From an uncultured Pelagibacteraceae bacterium (GTDB lineage: Bacteria > Pseudomonadota > Alphaproteobacteria > Pelagibacterales > Pelagibacteraceae), in contig CACHCA010000009.1 in NCBI GenBank assembly GCA_902578265.1, forward strand, positions 1 through 38,542: a stretch of 38,542 bases of DNA, in the 5' to 3' direction. The notes beneath the pieces were generated by a model, which searched no databases, was not told the origin of the DNA, and saw nothing but the letters and a program-made list of their open reading frames with translations. Shown here one piece after another: positions 1 to 8,164 of this stretch. Each line of letters begins with the position of its first letter. Positions within the stretch are counted from its first letter, which is position 1. The position numbers and the translations under genes were made by a program.

Positions 1-1
1 C

Positions 2-133
2 GCAAAAGCTGCTGGAATTCCAGTTATTTTACTTGAAGATGGTTATACAGAAAAAAATACAACTGAAATTTACCACAATCACTTAATAAAAGACTTCATT
101 GGTATTGAAAAAATTGTATCAAAATATCTTTAA
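2..133 (+). CDS. C-terminal fragment of a HAD-type phosphatase (phosphoglycolate phosphatase-like)
   Basis: The window opens inside this gene. The open frame from base 2 to the TAA at 131-133 gives 43 residues that begin AKAAGIPVILLEDGYTEK. This resembles the end of phosphoglycolate-phosphatase-type HAD hydrolases, where an ARAAG.P...V..GYT segment (the motif IV region and last strand) is followed by a short helix ending in 'D.I..F..I'. The N-terminal DxD nucleophile motif lies outside the window, so the substrate cannot be told. It runs in the same direction as the prp genes, 51 bases upstream of prpD, with only a T-rich spacer and no hairpin between them. Confidence 0.6.
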   Translation, partial: AKAAGIPVILLEDGYTEKNTTEIYHNHLIKDFIGIEKIVSKYL

Positions 134-174
134 TATTGATTATTTTTTTTTAACTATTAGAACAGTTTTCAATT

Positions 175-179
175 AGGAG
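175..179 (+). promoter_or_regulatory. Ribosome binding site fixing a TTG start for prpD
   Basis: A perfect AGGAG lies five bases upstream of the TTG at 185-187. There is no in-frame ATG near this point; the next in-frame methionine is about 60 residues into the conserved domain. The Shine-Dalgarno therefore decides for TTG as the prpD start. Strong Shine-Dalgarno sequences are rare in this window, so this one stands out. Confidence 0.75.
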
Positions 180-184
180 TTATT

Positions 185-1687
185 TTGATCATACATAACG
201 TAAAAGTTTTCCCATCCAAAGTTTACTTACCCAAAAAAAAACAGCTGGCTTGGAAAATCGCAGAGATTGCAAGTGACAATGCAAAGTTAGATAAAGAGGC
301 GATAGAGATGGTGATTAATAGAATTATTGACAATGCTTCAGTAGCAATAGCTTCTTTAAATAGACGTCCAGTTATTTCATCTCGAGAGATGGCCCTAAAG
401 CATTTAAGAAAAAATGGTGCAACATTATTTGGGGTTGATAATAAATTAAAATTTGATTGTGAATGGGCAGCATGGAGCAACGGAACAGCTGTGAGAGAAC
501 TTGATTTTCATGACACATTTTTAGCAGCTGATTACAGTCATCCTGGTGATAATATTCCTCCCCTTATAAGTGTTGCACAACAAAATAAAAAAAGCGGATT
601 AGATCTTTTAAGAGGGATAATTGCTGCCTATGAAGTGCAAGTTAATTTAGTTAAAGGAATTTGTTTACATAAACATAAAGTAGACCACATCGCTCACTTA
701 GGACCAAGTGTTGCTGCTGGAATAGGATCGATGTTAAGACTAAATACAGAAACAATTTATCAAGCTGTCCAACAAGCTCTACATACAACTATTTCAACAA
801 GACAGTCTAGAAAAGGTGAAATCTCTAGTTGGAAAGCTTATGCCCCAGCGCATGCCGGTAAACTTGCAATCGAGGCTGTAGATAGAGTTATGCGTGGTGA
901 AGGTGCTCCAAGTCCAATTTATGAAGGTGAGGATAGTGTTATTGCAAGAATTTTAGATGGAAAAAAAGCGTTATATAGAGTTCCACTACCAAAAAAAAAC
1001 GAGACTAAGAAAGCCATTCTTGAAACTTACACAAAAGAATATTCTGCCGAATATCAATCTCAAGCATTAATTGATCTTGCAAAAAAACTTAAAAAGAAAA
1101 TATCAAATCTAAATCAAATAAGGAAAATTGATATTTATACCAGTCATCATACTCATTATGTAATTGGTACAGGTGCAAACGATCCTCAAAAAATGAATCC
1201 AAATGCGAGTAGAGAAACGTTAGATCATTCAATAATGTATATATTTGCTGTAGCTTTAGAAGATGGTAGTTGGCATCATGTAAAATCTTATTCAAAAGCT
1301 AGAGCAAAAAGAAAAAGTACAATTAAGATATGGAAATCAATCAAAACCCATGAGGATAAAAAATGGACCAAAAGATATCATGACCCAAACCCCAGAAAAA
1401 AAGCTTTTGGTGCAAAAGTCATAATAACCCTTAAAAATGGAAAAAAAATTACCGAAGAACAAGGAGTTGCAGATGCTCACCCTTATGGCTCAAGACCATT
1501 CAAAAGAAAAAATTATATAAACAAATTTTTAACACTTACCGATAATATTTTAGATAAAAAAGAAATAGAAAGATTTTTAAAAACAGTGCAAAACTTAAGA
1601 AAACTAAAGTCAGGTCAATTAGATAGATTGAATATTGTTGTTAAAAAGAGCAAAATTAAACGAAATTTAAAAAAAGGAATTTTTTAA
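185..1687 (+). CDS. prpD: 2-methylcitrate dehydratase, MmgE/PrpD family
   Basis: The predicted enzyme removes water from 2-methylcitrate to give 2-methyl-cis-aconitate in the methylcitrate cycle of propionyl-CoA breakdown, in the cytoplasm. The 500 residues cover the whole MmgE/PrpD fold, matching the roughly 480-500 of PrpD. The signature segment [18 protein letters not shown] (about residues 106-123) closely follows the PrpD pattern DFNDT.LAA...HPSDN. The gene begins with TTG behind a clear AGGAG. Its stop shares one base with the prpB start (TAATG), so it leads a translationally coupled prpD-prpB-prpC set. That context supports methylcitrate over other MmgE/PrpD substrates such as cis-aconitate. 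No hydratase finishing the cycle (acnD or acnB) is in the window. Confidence 0.9.
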   Translation: MIIHNVKVFPSKVYLPKKKQLAWKIAEIASDNAKLDKEAIEMVINRIIDNASVAIASLNRRPVISSREMALKHLRKNGATLFGVDNKLKFDCEWAAWSNGTAVRELDFHDTFLAADYSHPGDNIPPLISVAQQNKKSGLDLLRGIIAAYEVQVNLVKGICLHKHKVDHIAHLGPSVAAGIGSMLRLNTETIYQAVQQALHTTISTRQSRKGEISSWKAYAPAHAGKLAIEAVDRVMRGEGAPSPIYEGEDSVIARILDGKKALYRVPLPKKNETKKAILETYTKEYSAEYQSQALIDLAKKLKKKISNLNQIRKIDIYTSHHTHYVIGTGANDPQKMNPNASRETLDHSIMYIFAVALEDGSWHHVKSYSKARAKRKSTIKIWKSIKTHEDKKWTKRYHDPNPRKKAFGAKVIITLKNGKKITEEQGVADAHPYGSRPFKRKNYINKFLTLTDNILDKKEIERFLKTVQNLRKLKSGQLDRLNIVVKKSKIKRNLKKGIF

Positions 1688-2583
1688 TGCATTTTGTCGA
1701 AAAGGAACCAATACAAAAAAGAAAAGATTTTACGGATAAATTAAAATCTAAAAAAATATTAAGAGTTCCTGGTGCTTATAATCCTTTAACAGCAAAATTA
1801 ATTGAGGAGATTGGTTACGATGCTGTTTATGTTTCAGGAGGTGTTATGGCAAATGATCTTGGATTTCCTGATATTGGATTAACCACACTGCAAGATGTTA
1901 GTACGCGGTCGTACTTAATTTCTAGAGTTACAAATCTTCCTACAATTGTAGATATAGATACAGGATTTAAATCATGTAAAGAAACTATAGAAACTTTTGA
2001 AGAGTTTGGAATTACTGGAGTTCATTTAGAGGATCAAATTGAAAGAAAAAGATGTGGACACCTAGATAATAAAGAATTGATATCCACCGATGCAATGGTG
2101 AAAAAAATTAAAGAATGTGTTTCTGCAAAAAAAGATGAAAATTTTAAGATTATTGCAAGATCTGATGCAAAAAGTGTAGAGGGAATTGATAAAATGATCG
2201 AGAGATGTAAGGCATATATCGATGCCGGAGCAGAAATTATTTTTCCTGAGGCGCTTCATGATGAAAAGGATTTTGAAAAAGTTAGAAAAGAATTATCGTG
2301 TTATTTGTTAGCCAATATGACTGAATTTGGAAAAACTAAATTATTAAATTATAAACAATTAGAAGAACTGGGTTACAACATTGTTATTTATCCTGTTACA
2401 ACTCAAAGGTTAGCAATGAAAAACGTTGAGGATGGTTTGAGGGACATTTATGCAAATGGACACCAAAACAACATTATTGATAAAATGCAAACTAGAAAAC
2501 GTTTATATGATCTTGTAGATTACGAGAAATATAATAGTTTAGATGAAAAAATTTATAACTTTAACACCGATGGTCACGAATAA
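1687..2583 (+). CDS. prpB: 2-methylisocitrate lyase
   Basis: The protein should split 2-methylisocitrate into pyruvate and succinate, the last step of the methylcitrate cycle. It is 298 residues, the usual PrpB length, and belongs to the isocitrate lyase/PEP mutase superfamily. Visible landmarks are the metal-binding DIDTGF at residues 89-94, EDQ at 115-117 and the catalytic-loop KRCGH at 121-125 with Cys123 as the expected base. The KRCGH motif fits lyases rather than PEP mutases. Its start ATG overlaps the prpD stop by one base and its own stop overlaps the prpC start by one base (both TAATG), so the three genes are probably translated in fixed ratio. Order D-B-C differs from the familiar enterobacterial prpBCDE. 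Confidence 0.93.
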   Translation: MHFVEKEPIQKRKDFTDKLKSKKILRVPGAYNPLTAKLIEEIGYDAVYVSGGVMANDLGFPDIGLTTLQDVSTRSYLISRVTNLPTIVDIDTGFKSCKETIETFEEFGITGVHLEDQIERKRCGHLDNKELISTDAMVKKIKECVSAKKDENFKIIARSDAKSVEGIDKMIERCKAYIDAGAEIIFPEALHDEKDFEKVRKELSCYLLANMTEFGKTKLLNYKQLEELGYNIVIYPVTTQRLAMKNVEDGLRDIYANGHQNNIIDKMQTRKRLYDLVDYEKYNSLDEKIYNFNTDGHE

Positions 2584-3707
2584 TGAGTGATGATATTAAA
2601 AAAGGCTTATTAGGAATTGTTGTAGACGAAACAGAAGTCTCAAAAGTAATGCCTGAAATTAACTCTCTAACTTATAGAGGTTATGCTGCTCAAGATCTTT
2701 GTGAATATTGTAGATTTGAGGAAGTGGCTTATCTTATTTTAAATAAAGATTTACCGAATACTATTCAGCTCAGAAAATTTGAAAAGGAAGAGAAAAATAA
2801 TAGAGAATTATCTAAGGATTTATACTCGGTTATAAAAAAAATGCCTAAAAAATCTCATCCTATGGATGTGGCTAGAACAGCCGTGAGCATTATGGGTTTA
2901 GAAGACAAAGAAACAACTGATTCCTCTCCTGAAGCAAATATGAGAAAAGCAATTAGAATCCTTGCAAAAACTCCTACTGCATTAGCTGCTTTCTACAGAA
3001 TTAGAAAAGGTAAAAAAATTATCAAACCCAAAAAAAATTTAAATATAGCAGAAAACTTTTTTTATATGTGTTTTGGAAAATTACCTCAAAAAGAAATAGT
3101 AAAAGCTTTTGATGTGTCTTTAATATTATATGCAGAGCATAGCTTTAACGTTTCAACTTTTACTGCAAGAACTATTACCAGCAGCTTGTCTGATATTCAC
3201 GGTGCAATTACTGGGGCAATAGCAAGTTTAAAAGGTCCATTACATGGAGGGGCTAATGAAGAAGTAATGCATATGATGAACAAAATTAAGGATCCTAAAA
3301 ACGCTCTTAAATGGATAAATGATGCCTTAGATAACAAAGAAGTTGTTATGGGTTTTGGCCATAGAGTTTACAAAAGTGGAGACTCAAGAGTTCCTACAAT
3401 GAGAAAATATTTCGCTAAAGTAGCAAAAATTAAAAAAGATAAGAAATTTGAAAAAATCTATGACATTGTTGAAAAGGTAATGATAGAAAGAAAAAACATT
3501 CATCCAAATGTGGATTATCCGACAGGACCAACCTATCATTTGATGGGATTTGATACAGATTTTTTCACACCTATATTTGTTATTTCAAGAATAACTGGTT
3601 GGTCAGCACATATAATGGAGCAACACGCTGCAAACAAATTGATCCGACCACTTGCAAGTTACAAAGGCAACAAGCACAGAAAAGTTCTACAATTAAATCA
3701 AAGATAA
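2583..3707 (+). CDS. prpC: 2-methylcitrate synthase (citrate synthase family)
   Basis: This should condense propionyl-CoA with oxaloacetate to 2-methylcitrate, the entry step of the cycle. The 374 residues are the short, 2-methylcitrate/archaeal-type citrate synthase length. The catalytic triad of the family is present: His221 in GPLHGGANE, His260 in GFGHRVYK and Asp311 in VDYPTG, with the C-terminal TGWSAHIMEQ segment. Sequence alone cannot separate citrate from methylcitrate synthase. The position as last gene of a TAATG-coupled prpDBC operon makes methylcitrate the likely product. No prpE (propionyl-CoA synthetase) accompanies it, so propionyl-CoA presumably arises elsewhere, for example from amino acids or DMSP-derived acrylate; that is inference. 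Confidence 0.9.
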   Translation: MSDDIKKGLLGIVVDETEVSKVMPEINSLTYRGYAAQDLCEYCRFEEVAYLILNKDLPNTIQLRKFEKEEKNNRELSKDLYSVIKKMPKKSHPMDVARTAVSIMGLEDKETTDSSPEANMRKAIRILAKTPTALAAFYRIRKGKKIIKPKKNLNIAENFFYMCFGKLPQKEIVKAFDVSLILYAEHSFNVSTFTARTITSSLSDIHGAITGAIASLKGPLHGGANEEVMHMMNKIKDPKNALKWINDALDNKEVVMGFGHRVYKSGDSRVPTMRKYFAKVAKIKKDKKFEKIYDIVEKVMIERKNIHPNVDYPTGPTYHLMGFDTDFFTPIFVISRITGWSAHIMEQHAANKLIRPLASYKGNKHRKVLQLNQR

Positions 3708-3717
3708 TTAATCTAAA

Positions 3718-3761
3718 ACTTATTAAGATAATCAATTAAATGAGAGCTTTTTTTAATAAGT
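3718..3761. repeat. Inverted repeat in the prpC-dioxygenase intergenic gap
   Basis: The 116-base gap between prpC and the next gene holds a perfect 9-base inverted repeat, ACTTATTAA at 3718-3726 and TTAATAAGT at 3753-3761, with a 26-base spacer. The T-run lies in the spacer, not after the second arm, so it is not a normal terminator. The arms share the half-site CTTATTAA with the palindrome in the dctP promoter at 16779. In such AT-rich DNA this may be chance. Nothing else is recognisable in the gap. Confidence 0.3.
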
Positions 3762-3823
3762 CTAATAATACATGTCAAAACGCGCTATTTCTAATTAAAA
3801 AAAAAACTTTAATACTATTCTAA

Positions 3824-4822
3824 ATGAAAAATTCTAATAGCAATTTAAATCCTAAAAAATCTGAATCTACTGATATCAGTAAACCATGGGATAAAGATAA
3901 TCAGGCATGGTGGGACTGGTATGTTAGTCTTGCAGATAATGACTCTAAAGAACATGAAATAATAAATATCAATCCTTTACCAGATATTCAAATACCCAGT
4001 GACGATGAAGTTATCTCAGAATTGGCTGAGCCCTACCATTTGACTAATGATCAAGTTAATTTTTTCAAAAAAAATGGCTTTATAAAACTTAAAAAGGTTT
4101 TCTCGCCAGGAGCTGTACTAAAACTTAGAGCTGAGTTAATTAATCTATTAAAAAAAGAATTTAAAGTTGATCCAGATAAAGAAGCATATGACCGTTTCCT
4201 AAGCCTTGAAATGACTTGGCCTGACAACGCTCTCCTCCGTGCCTATGTGTTGTCACCTCGTCTAGGGCAAATTTCTGCAAATCTTCTCGAAGTATCAGCT
4301 GTTAGACTTTACCATGACAATGTGCTAGCTAAACAATCTGGTTGTGGTCGTACACCATGGCACTTTGATGATCATCATTTTCCGCTAGATACTAATGATG
4401 TGGTTACGGCTTGGGCTCCAGCACAGCCAACTCCTATTGAAATGGGACCGCTTTCTTTTGCCTATCCACTCGATGTTCACGAATTAATTAAAGATGTCAC
4501 TTTTGAAAAAACTGGTACTGGATATGACAGAGAAGTCTCAAACATTTTTTCAAAGAATAATGTGAATGTGAATGCTACTCCATTTGAACTTGGTGAGGTT
4601 AGCTTTCATCATAATTTAAATTTTCATACCGCGTCAAGCAATCGTACTAACTGTAGTCGAATAGCTTTAGCCAATACTTATTACCGAGATGGAGCACGAG
4701 TAATCAACTCACCCACTATGGTCTCTGGTGACTGGCAGAAATTTATGCCCAATGTCAAACCAGGAGACGTTGCTGCTAGTCCACTAAATCCAATTTGTTG
4801 GCCAGTTCAAAGTGAAATATAA
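3824..4822 (+). CDS. PhyH-family Fe(II)/2-oxoglutarate dioxygenase, substrate unknown
   Basis: The 332-residue protein is a phytanoyl-CoA-dioxygenase-family (PhyH) oxygenase, expected to hydroxylate or otherwise oxidise a small molecule using Fe(II), oxygen and 2-oxoglutarate. The iron-binding HxD is His180-Asp182 in TPWHFDD, the distal histidine is probably His268 in NFHTASSN, and Arg279 is placed to bind 2-oxoglutarate. Residues 1-70 form a polar, Trp-rich N-terminal extension (QAWWDWYVSL at 27-36) before the core fold. It is followed five bases later by a methyltransferase and then an EgtD-like histidine methyltransferase, so its substrate may be a methylated amino acid. Arginine codons are mostly CGN (8 of 11), unlike the AGA-dominated neighbours, a sign of transfer. 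PhyH proteins also hydroxylate ectoine, so substrate assignment is open. Confidence 0.85.
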   Translation: MKNSNSNLNPKKSESTDISKPWDKDNQAWWDWYVSLADNDSKEHEIININPLPDIQIPSDDEVISELAEPYHLTNDQVNFFKKNGFIKLKKVFSPGAVLKLRAELINLLKKEFKVDPDKEAYDRFLSLEMTWPDNALLRAYVLSPRLGQISANLLEVSAVRLYHDNVLAKQSGCGRTPWHFDDHHFPLDTNDVVTAWAPAQPTPIEMGPLSFAYPLDVHELIKDVTFEKTGTGYDREVSNIFSKNNVNVNATPFELGEVSFHHNLNFHTASSNRTNCSRIALANTYYRDGARVINSPTMVSGDWQKFMPNVKPGDVAASPLNPICWPVQSEI

Positions 4823-4827
4823 GAAAC

Positions 4828-5739
4828 ATGAATAATCAAAAGGGATTTAATTCGATTTGGACTGACAATCTCGCTCGCCATAAACATCCTAATAGAAATG
4901 CTTTAATTGACCATTTAAGAACTATCCACCAAGAACACGCTGGATTTACTGAGGTGTGTGCAAGTTCTTGTCGTGATAGAGTTGGGCGTAATAGTTATGA
5001 ATGGCTAGCTGAAGTTGTGCCAGTAAACGAAGTTTCTAATGTATTAGATCTTGCGTGTGGTTCTGGGCCATTATTAAAAATATTATTTGATCGAAATAAA
5101 AATTTAAATTTAAAAGGAATAGACATGAGTCCTGAGGAATTAGCATTAGCAAAAATACGCCTCAAAAACAGTGGAACTAGTCTTATTGAGACCAATGCAC
5201 AAAATTTGAAAGTAATCAATGATAACTCTATTGATATAGTTTTATGTCATTGGGCTTTAACATTAATGGACCCGATAGACCCTGTATTAAATGAGGTCAA
5301 ACGAGTTTTAACTCATAAGGGTCAGTTTGCAGCAATAGTTGACGGACCAATGAATATTGCACCCGGTTACAAAAAGGTGCACGATTTAATTTATAGTTAT
5401 GTGCAAGAGGAAATACCAAGTTATGGAGAGATTGATTTGGGCGATCCAAGGATACGAAGATCAGAAAGCCTAAGTATACTTGTACACAAAATTTTTCCAG
5501 GGGCAAATGTAACTATAGAAACTAATGTTGTATCTATAGAGGGACCAGTTACTCAAATTGCTGAAATTGCAGCTGGATTTTTTTATGCTACATTTGTCTT
5601 GAAGCCAGAGAAAAGAAAGTTAATGATCACAAGTCTATCTAAACTCCTCACAGTATCTAAACAGAGTAATCATATTCAGAGACTAGGACGTTTTTCAATG
5701 CCAATTAGTCGTCTTTTAGTTGTACCTAATATAAAATGA
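4828..5739 (+). CDS. Class I SAM-dependent methyltransferase
   Basis: The 303-residue protein has a Rossmann methyltransferase core: motif I VLDLACGSG at residues 72-80, an acidic end of strand 2 in LKGIDMSPEEL, and the NSIDIVLCHWAL motif of the UbiE/Methyltransf_11 group. About 65 residues precede the core and roughly 110 follow it, so there is room for a substrate domain. The substrate is not recognisable. It starts five bases after the dioxygenase stop, and its stop overlaps the next gene by four bases (ATGA), so the three are almost certainly one transcript. As in the dioxygenase, CGN arginine codons are common (9 of about 16), whereas the next gene returns to AGA. A role in methylating or demethylating the same metabolite as its neighbours is inference. 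Confidence 0.85.
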   Translation: MNNQKGFNSIWTDNLARHKHPNRNALIDHLRTIHQEHAGFTEVCASSCRDRVGRNSYEWLAEVVPVNEVSNVLDLACGSGPLLKILFDRNKNLNLKGIDMSPEELALAKIRLKNSGTSLIETNAQNLKVINDNSIDIVLCHWALTLMDPIDPVLNEVKRVLTHKGQFAAIVDGPMNIAPGYKKVHDLIYSYVQEEIPSYGEIDLGDPRIRRSESLSILVHKIFPGANVTIETNVVSIEGPVTQIAEIAAGFFYATFVLKPEKRKLMITSLSKLLTVSKQSNHIQRLGRFSMPISRLLVVPNIK

Positions 5740-6659
5740 AATCATTTTCAGAAGAAATAAGTCTAGGCTTAAGTAAGAAAAACAAAAAGATAAGCTCTAA
5801 ATGGTTTTACGACTTCCATGGGTCAAAACTTTTTGAAAAAATTACTAAGTTGGAAGAGTATTATCCAACACGAACAGAAAGAAAAATTTTAAAAGAAAAT
5901 AAAATTGAAATTGCAAAAAAAATAGGTAAAGAAGCTGTTATAATTGAACCAGGCGCTGGAGATACCAAAAAAATTGCTATTTTTCTCAACTGCCTAAAAA
6001 AACCAAAAAAATATATACCTTTAGATATTTCTGAAGATTATATAACTAAAATATCTCAAAACTTTAAAAAGAAATTTCCAAAAGTAGCTATTACCCCAAA
6101 AGGATATGATTTCTCAAGTAACAATAAACCACCTTTTAAAATCAAATCATCAGAAAATATAATTATTTTTTTTCCAGGATCAACTATTGGTAATTTTGAA
6201 ACAAATGAGGCTGTTAAGTTTTTAAAAGTACTTAAATCGAAATTTAAAGCAAAAAAAATTATCATTGGTGTTGATTTGGTTAAAGATATTCCAACTTTAA
6301 TTTCTGCTTACGATGATAAAAAAGGTGTAACTGCAGAATTTAACAAAAATATTTTACAAAGAATTAACAATGAATTAGGTGGTGATATAAACTTAAATTT
6401 ATATAAACATTTGGTCATTTATAATACGAAAAAGAAAAGAATTGAGATGAGATTAAAATCTAGAAAAAATAATAATATTAAAATAAATGGTTCAAAATAT
6501 TTAATTAGAAAAAATGAGGAGATACACACCGAGAATTCTCATAAATACACAATTAAATCCTTTAGGAATATAGTTAATAAAGCTGGATGGAAAATTAAAA
6601 AGACTTGGGTTGACGACAAAAAACTTTTTAGTATTCATTTTTTAAATCTAGACACTTAA
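5736..6659 (+). CDS. egtD: EgtD-like L-histidine N-alpha-methyltransferase
   Basis: The family trimethylates histidine with SAM to make hercynine, the first step of ergothioneine synthesis. The 307 residues compare with about 320 in mycobacterial EgtD. The SAM site is EPGAGDTKK at 71-79, followed by the family block PGSTIGNF at 147-154. Residues that hold histidine in mycobacterial EgtD (Tyr56, Asn166, Tyr206, Glu282, Ser284) have counterparts in order and with nearly the same spacing: a Tyr of YYPTR (42-46), Asn153, Tyr192, Glu266 and Ser268. Histidine is thus the likely substrate. No EgtB, EgtC or EgtE is in the window; a PhyH dioxygenase and another methyltransferase precede it instead. 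It overlaps the preceding gene by four bases. Its codon use is the AGA-rich local type. Confidence 0.85.
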   Translation: MKSFSEEISLGLSKKNKKISSKWFYDFHGSKLFEKITKLEEYYPTRTERKILKENKIEIAKKIGKEAVIIEPGAGDTKKIAIFLNCLKKPKKYIPLDISEDYITKISQNFKKKFPKVAITPKGYDFSSNNKPPFKIKSSENIIIFFPGSTIGNFETNEAVKFLKVLKSKFKAKKIIIGVDLVKDIPTLISAYDDKKGVTAEFNKNILQRINNELGGDINLNLYKHLVIYNTKKKRIEMRLKSRKNNNIKINGSKYLIRKNEEIHTENSHKYTIKSFRNIVNKAGWKIKKTWVDDKKLFSIHFLNLDT

Positions 6660-6677
6660 AATTTGTTATTATATTCC

Positions 6678-7067
6678 TTAAATAAGTAACAAAACTAGGA
6701 AAATCATCTGCACAAAATTAATCACAACAGATATGAAATGTGAGTATTTAAATTTTTTATCTTGCTTCTCATCTCTATATTTATTAATTAACGGCATTAA
6801 AAGATAGTTTGATATGGCAAATAACGAGCTAATTGCTAATATTAAGTAGAAATCAACTCCTAGCTTACTTAAAAAAATAAATGTTAGTAAAACAATTAAA
6901 CTTATCCCTAAATTAACGTTATAATAGAAGGGAAATATTCTTCTTATAAACTTTCGAGCATTAGTTTCGTCCAAGGTAGTAAATACTACCGGAGCAATTA
7001 CAAATGAAAAAAATAACATTATTCCTAAAATCATAGCTGTTAAATAAATACTAGCTTGTTCAATCAT
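6678..7067 (-). CDS. DUF4149-like small integral membrane protein
   Basis: The 129-residue protein has four hydrophobic segments (about residues 7-30, 46-68, 71-93 and 108-129), with an ALL/FSFVIAP-type first helix and a charged loop RDEKQDKK before the last. The pattern F.F..AP..F..L....A....R..FP.YY fits the DUF4149/TMEM205-like family, whose function is unknown. It lies alone on the minus strand, downstream of nrdB (gap 80 bases with nothing recognisable) and convergent with the egtD-like gene, 18 bases away. It may be co-transcribed with nrdAB or have its own promoter; the sequence does not decide. Family call is moderate, membrane topology is secure. Confidence 0.7.
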   Translation of the reverse strand: MIEQASIYLTAMILGIMLFFSFVIAPVVFTTLDETNARKFIRRIFPFYYNVNLGISLIVLLTFIFLSKLGVDFYLILAISSLFAISNYLLMPLINKYRDEKQDKKFKYSHFISVVINFVQMIFLVLLLI

Positions 7068-7147
7068 AATATATTATTCTATTGAGTCCTCATAACCATA
7101 AACACTTCACGATGCTTATTTGATTTAAGGCTTATCTTGTTTGTGTA

Positions 7148-8164
7148 TTAACTAAATGCTTCTACCCAAGATCCTTTTGTGGATGCTTTTGAATATTCCG
7201 TTGCACGACCTTCAAAAAAGTTCATATGTTCAACAGCATTTAACATTGTATCTAACCATCCTAATGGATTTTTCTGAACATCATAAATAGGCTCTAAACC
7301 TAATTGAGTTAATCTTCTATTTCCAATAAATCTAATGTAATCTTTGACTTCTTTAGCTGTTAAACCTTCCATTGGACCCATTTCAAAAGCTAAATCAATA
7401 AAAGCATCTTCATGCTCTATGATAGTTCTGCATGCTTCATAAAGTTCTTTTTTTAATTTTGCATTCCATATTTCTGGATTTTCTTTTATGAACTCTTTGA
7501 AAATTCTAATCATTGAATTACAATGAAGAGTTTCATCTCTAACAGACCAAGTAACTATCTGACCCATTCCTTTCATTTTATTATGTCTTGGAAAATTTAA
7601 AAGAATTGCAAAACTTGCAAAAAGTTGAAGGCCTTCAGTGAACGCGCTGAAAACAGCAACTGTTTTTGCAATATCCTCTTTTGAACTCATGTCAAAATTT
7701 TGCATGTAGTCATATTTATCTTTCATTTCTTTATACTTCATGAACGCAGAATATTCTGACTCAGGCATTCCAATTGTATCTAATAAATGAGAGTAAGCCG
7801 CAATATGCACTGTCTCCATAGAAGCAAATGCTGTCATCATCATTAAAACTTCGGTTGGTTTGAATACAGTTGTGTAGTGTCTTAAATAACAATTACTAAC
7901 TTCAACATCAGCTTGTGTAAAAAATCTAAATATCTGAGTTAATAAATTTTTTTCTGATTGACTTAAATTCTTTTGCCAATCTCTAACGTCGTCACCTAAT
8001 GGCACCTCTTCTGGTAACCAATGAATTCTTTGTTGGGTTAACCATGCATCATAACACCATGGATATCTGAAAGGTTTGTAAACTGGATTTTCAACTAATA
8101 AACCCATTTTTTTTGGCTGAACTATTTCTTTGTTTGGCATTTTGATTTTTTCTGTTACTGACAT
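7148..8164 (-). CDS. nrdB: Ribonucleoside-diphosphate reductase class I, beta (radical) subunit
   Basis: This subunit houses the dimetal centre and tyrosyl radical that drive ribonucleotide reduction by NrdA. Numbered from the chosen ATG, the metal ligands are Asp86, Glu117, His120, Glu177, Glu211 and His214, and Tyr124 sits four residues after His120 where the radical tyrosine of class Ia enzymes lies. Length is 338 residues, normal for NrdB. The open frame extends to a GTG at 8173, but that GTG overlaps the Shine-Dalgarno (GAGGAG), which is correctly spaced eight bases before the ATG at 8164, so the ATG is preferred. The start overlaps the end of nrdA by ten bases, giving a coupled nrdAB operon. 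The retained Tyr argues against a Phe-type (Ic) enzyme. Confidence 0.95.
   Translation of the reverse strand: MSVTEKIKMPNKEIVQPKKMGLLVENPVYKPFRYPWCYDAWLTQQRIHWLPEEVPLGDDVRDWQKNLSQSEKNLLTQIFRFFTQADVEVSNCYLRHYTTVFKPTEVLMMMTAFASMETVHIAAYSHLLDTIGMPESEYSAFMKYKEMKDKYDYMQNFDMSSKEDIAKTVAVFSAFTEGLQLFASFAILLNFPRHNKMKGMGQIVTWSVRDETLHCNSMIRIFKEFIKENPEIWNAKLKKELYEACRTIIEHEDAFIDLAFEMGPMEGLTAKEVKDYIRFIGNRRLTQLGLEPIYDVQKNPLGWLDTMLNAVEHMNFFEGRATEYSKASTKGSWVEAFS

Noticed and set aside
6662..6693. Seven-base inverted repeat TTTGTTA/TAACAAA between the egtD-like and DUF4149 genes
   Set aside because: Stem is all A/T but one pair, the loop is long and only four T follow on the minus strand; too weak to call a terminator.
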